Shown: in pieces, positions 5,248 through 6,267 of the stretch
Numbering within the stretch: the first letter of the stretch is position 1
How the letters are laid out: each line of letters opens with the position of its first letter
NCBI GenBank assembly: GCA_017454565.1
Contig: JAFTCS010000072.1
Coordinates: forward strand, 1-6,267
DNA length: 6,267 nucleotides
Direction: 5' to 3'
Source: Clostridia bacterium
Lineage (GTDB): Bacteria > Bacillota > Clostridia > Oscillospirales > Acutalibacteraceae
Notes under the pieces: generated by a model
The model's input: only the letters and a program-made list of their open reading frames with translations
The model's database searches: none
What the model was told of the DNA's origin: nothing
Made by a program: the position numbers and the translations under genes

Positions 5248-6267
5248 ACGGAGTTAATCCATCACTTAAAACAGCTGTTAAGGTTATTGGATCTTTAGAA
5301 CCATAAATAGCGCTTTCTTGAAGGTTATTGTATGTCAACTGATCTTTTTCTAATTCATTCCATTTCGATAATGCAAAAGTATTATAAACAGATTGGATTT
5401 TCAGAGCATTATTAACAGTTGATACAATACTGCTGTAATTGCTGTTTGGAACAACTACTCCGTTGTGAGTGATTTTTGTTACTTCGTACTTGTTTGACTC
5501 AGTATTCTTTGTCATCGTAAACGTGTACTCATACTCCGTGGACTGAGTATTGCCATCCTGGAAATATGATTTGTTTTCAGAATCCGCTTTGAAGATGAAT
5601 TTCTTCTGGTATCTGTCTTTAGAATTTACGTGGTCATCAAAGAACAGCACGGTTTCTGTACTGAGTCCTTTATAAGACGCTTTGACCTTATAGACTCCGT
5701 TTGCATATCTTGACGGATTAGTTATTACGACCTTTTTATTTGTAGTATCGTCTTTAAAGTCTTTTGCAAATTCAGGATCGTCCTGAGTACTGCTGTTATA
5801 AGTATAAGCAAATTTGAGAAGTGAATACTTATCAGCAGGAAGCGCAACTTCCTTACCATCAGATTTGATCAGATATGCTTTAAATGCCGTTTTTGAAATT
5901 TCAGCCGTATCACCGGTAATCGGGACCCTGTTTTCATAAACGACCCTTATACCCTTATAACCGCCAAAATCATTTATCTTGCGATCAACATGGCTGAATT
6001 TGTCATAATACGAAACCTTGTTTTCGTAAACGACCTCTCCTTCACCATCTGCAGGAATAACGATCGGAGCCACTCCGGAATCGGCTGAACCTGATTCAAT
6101 GGTAGACTGATCTGAGGTTTTCTTTACAACATAATTACAGCTATTAAGTGCATACCGTGATACGCTCAATTCTGAGACCGACCATGTTCCGGGTTCTACG
6201 TCAATAGTTTCTGACCGAGTAAGCCAATTATTAACAGTAGTTTCTTCCGTACCGTCAAACGTCATGC
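5246..6267 (-). CDS. C-terminal part of a large probable extracellular beta-domain protein (partial)
   Basis: The 5' end lies beyond the right edge. The Met codon at 6263-6265 has no upstream sequence to judge and is probably internal. The visible 339 residues are rich in Thr, Ser, Asn, Lys, Asp and Tyr, with no membrane segment and one Cys. Residues 1-84 resemble a pilin or Cna-B-like domain: EPGTWSVSEL, then a closing strand GEGEVVYENKV (75-85). A second closing-strand-like VVYENRV follows at 108-114. Residues 120-210 look like an Ig-like module (KTAFKAYLIKSDGKEVALPA, then YKVKASYKG). The remainder is a possible further beta domain and an uncharacterised tail. No LPxTG motif or C-terminal anchor is present, so attachment, if any, must lie elsewhere. 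The gene is clearly more AT-rich than the germination genes (21 of 60 G/C in the 5461 line, 37 of 60 in the 2401 line), which may reflect gene class or transfer. Confidence 0.7.
   Translation of the reverse strand, partial: MTFDGTEETTVNNWLTRSETIDVEPGTWSVSELSVSRYALNSCNYVVKKTSDQSTIESGSADSGVAPIVIPADGEGEVVYENKVSYYDKFSHVDRKINDFGGYKGIRVVYENRVPITGDTAEISKTAFKAYLIKSDGKEVALPADKYSLLKFAYTYNSSTQDDPEFAKDFKDDTTNKKVVITNPSRYANGVYKVKASYKGLSTETVLFFDDHVNSKDRYQKKFIFKADSENKSYFQDGNTQSTEYEYTFTMTKNTESNKYEVTKITHNGVVVPNSNYSSIVSTVNNALKIQSVYNTFALSKWNELEKDQLTYNNLQESAIYGSKDPITLTAVLSDGLTP
5925..6035 (-). repeat. In-frame 21-bp direct repeat in the surface-protein gene
   Basis: Bases 5925-5945 and 6015-6035 match at 19 of 21 positions and lie exactly 90 bases (30 codons) apart, in the same frame. 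They encode VVYENRV and VVYENKV, the closing strand of pilin-like domains. The close DNA identity suggests a recent local duplication of this strand or recombination between domain repeats. Confidence 0.6.

Noticed and set aside
1..6267. CRISPR array, tRNA, rRNA, transposase or phage genes
   Set aside because: No regularly spaced repeats, cloverleaf-like sequence or recombinase-type protein was seen on either strand.

Overview
The window looks like chromosomal DNA of a spore-forming, low-to-mid GC Clostridia member, most like the Ruminococcus/Oscillospiraceae group. This rests on a GerA-type spore germinant receptor operon, a DUF421 (YetF)/DUF4363 gene pair typical of endospore formers, Firmicutes-style ribosome binding sites, and the C-terminal end of a pilin-like surface protein common in gut Ruminococcus-type bacteria. 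The genus is inferred from general resemblance, not from any search.

Layout. Bases 1-339 hold no convincing gene. They contain a rho-independent terminator for something to the left of the window (98-130) and a compact chain of hairpins (137-259) that looks like a dispersed intergenic element. On the minus strand, 3649 to 340 is a two-gene germination operon. gerAA (2072-3649) comes first. It is followed by one continuous 561-codon reading frame that joins a ten-helix GerAB permease to the N-terminal part of a GerAC lipoprotein, so two normally separate receptor subunits are fused and the usual GerAC C-terminal domain is missing. A 121-base divergent intergenic region (3650-3770) carries sequences matching the sporulation sigma-G promoter pattern, pointing toward gerAA.

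On the plus strand, 3771-4831 encodes a DUF421/YetF membrane protein and a DUF4363 protein, translationally coupled by a one-base stop/start overlap. Seven bases later a near-consensus housekeeping promoter drives a 75-residue zinc-ribbon protein (4901-5128), which ends at a 14-bp hairpin. A second, probably bidirectional, terminator (5200-5247) separates it from a convergent AT-rich gene on the minus strand (5246 to beyond the right edge). That gene encodes the last 339 or more residues of a large, probably extracellular beta-domain protein.

Together: the GerA proteins should form an inner-membrane germinant receptor made in the forespore. The divergent DUF421/DUF4363 pair is plausibly a spore membrane partner, since DUF421 proteins such as 2Duf are linked to spore inner-membrane properties. 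That functional link is inference. The most unusual item is the GerAB-GerAC fusion. Its topology puts the GerAC part on the outer face of the membrane, where GerAC normally sits.
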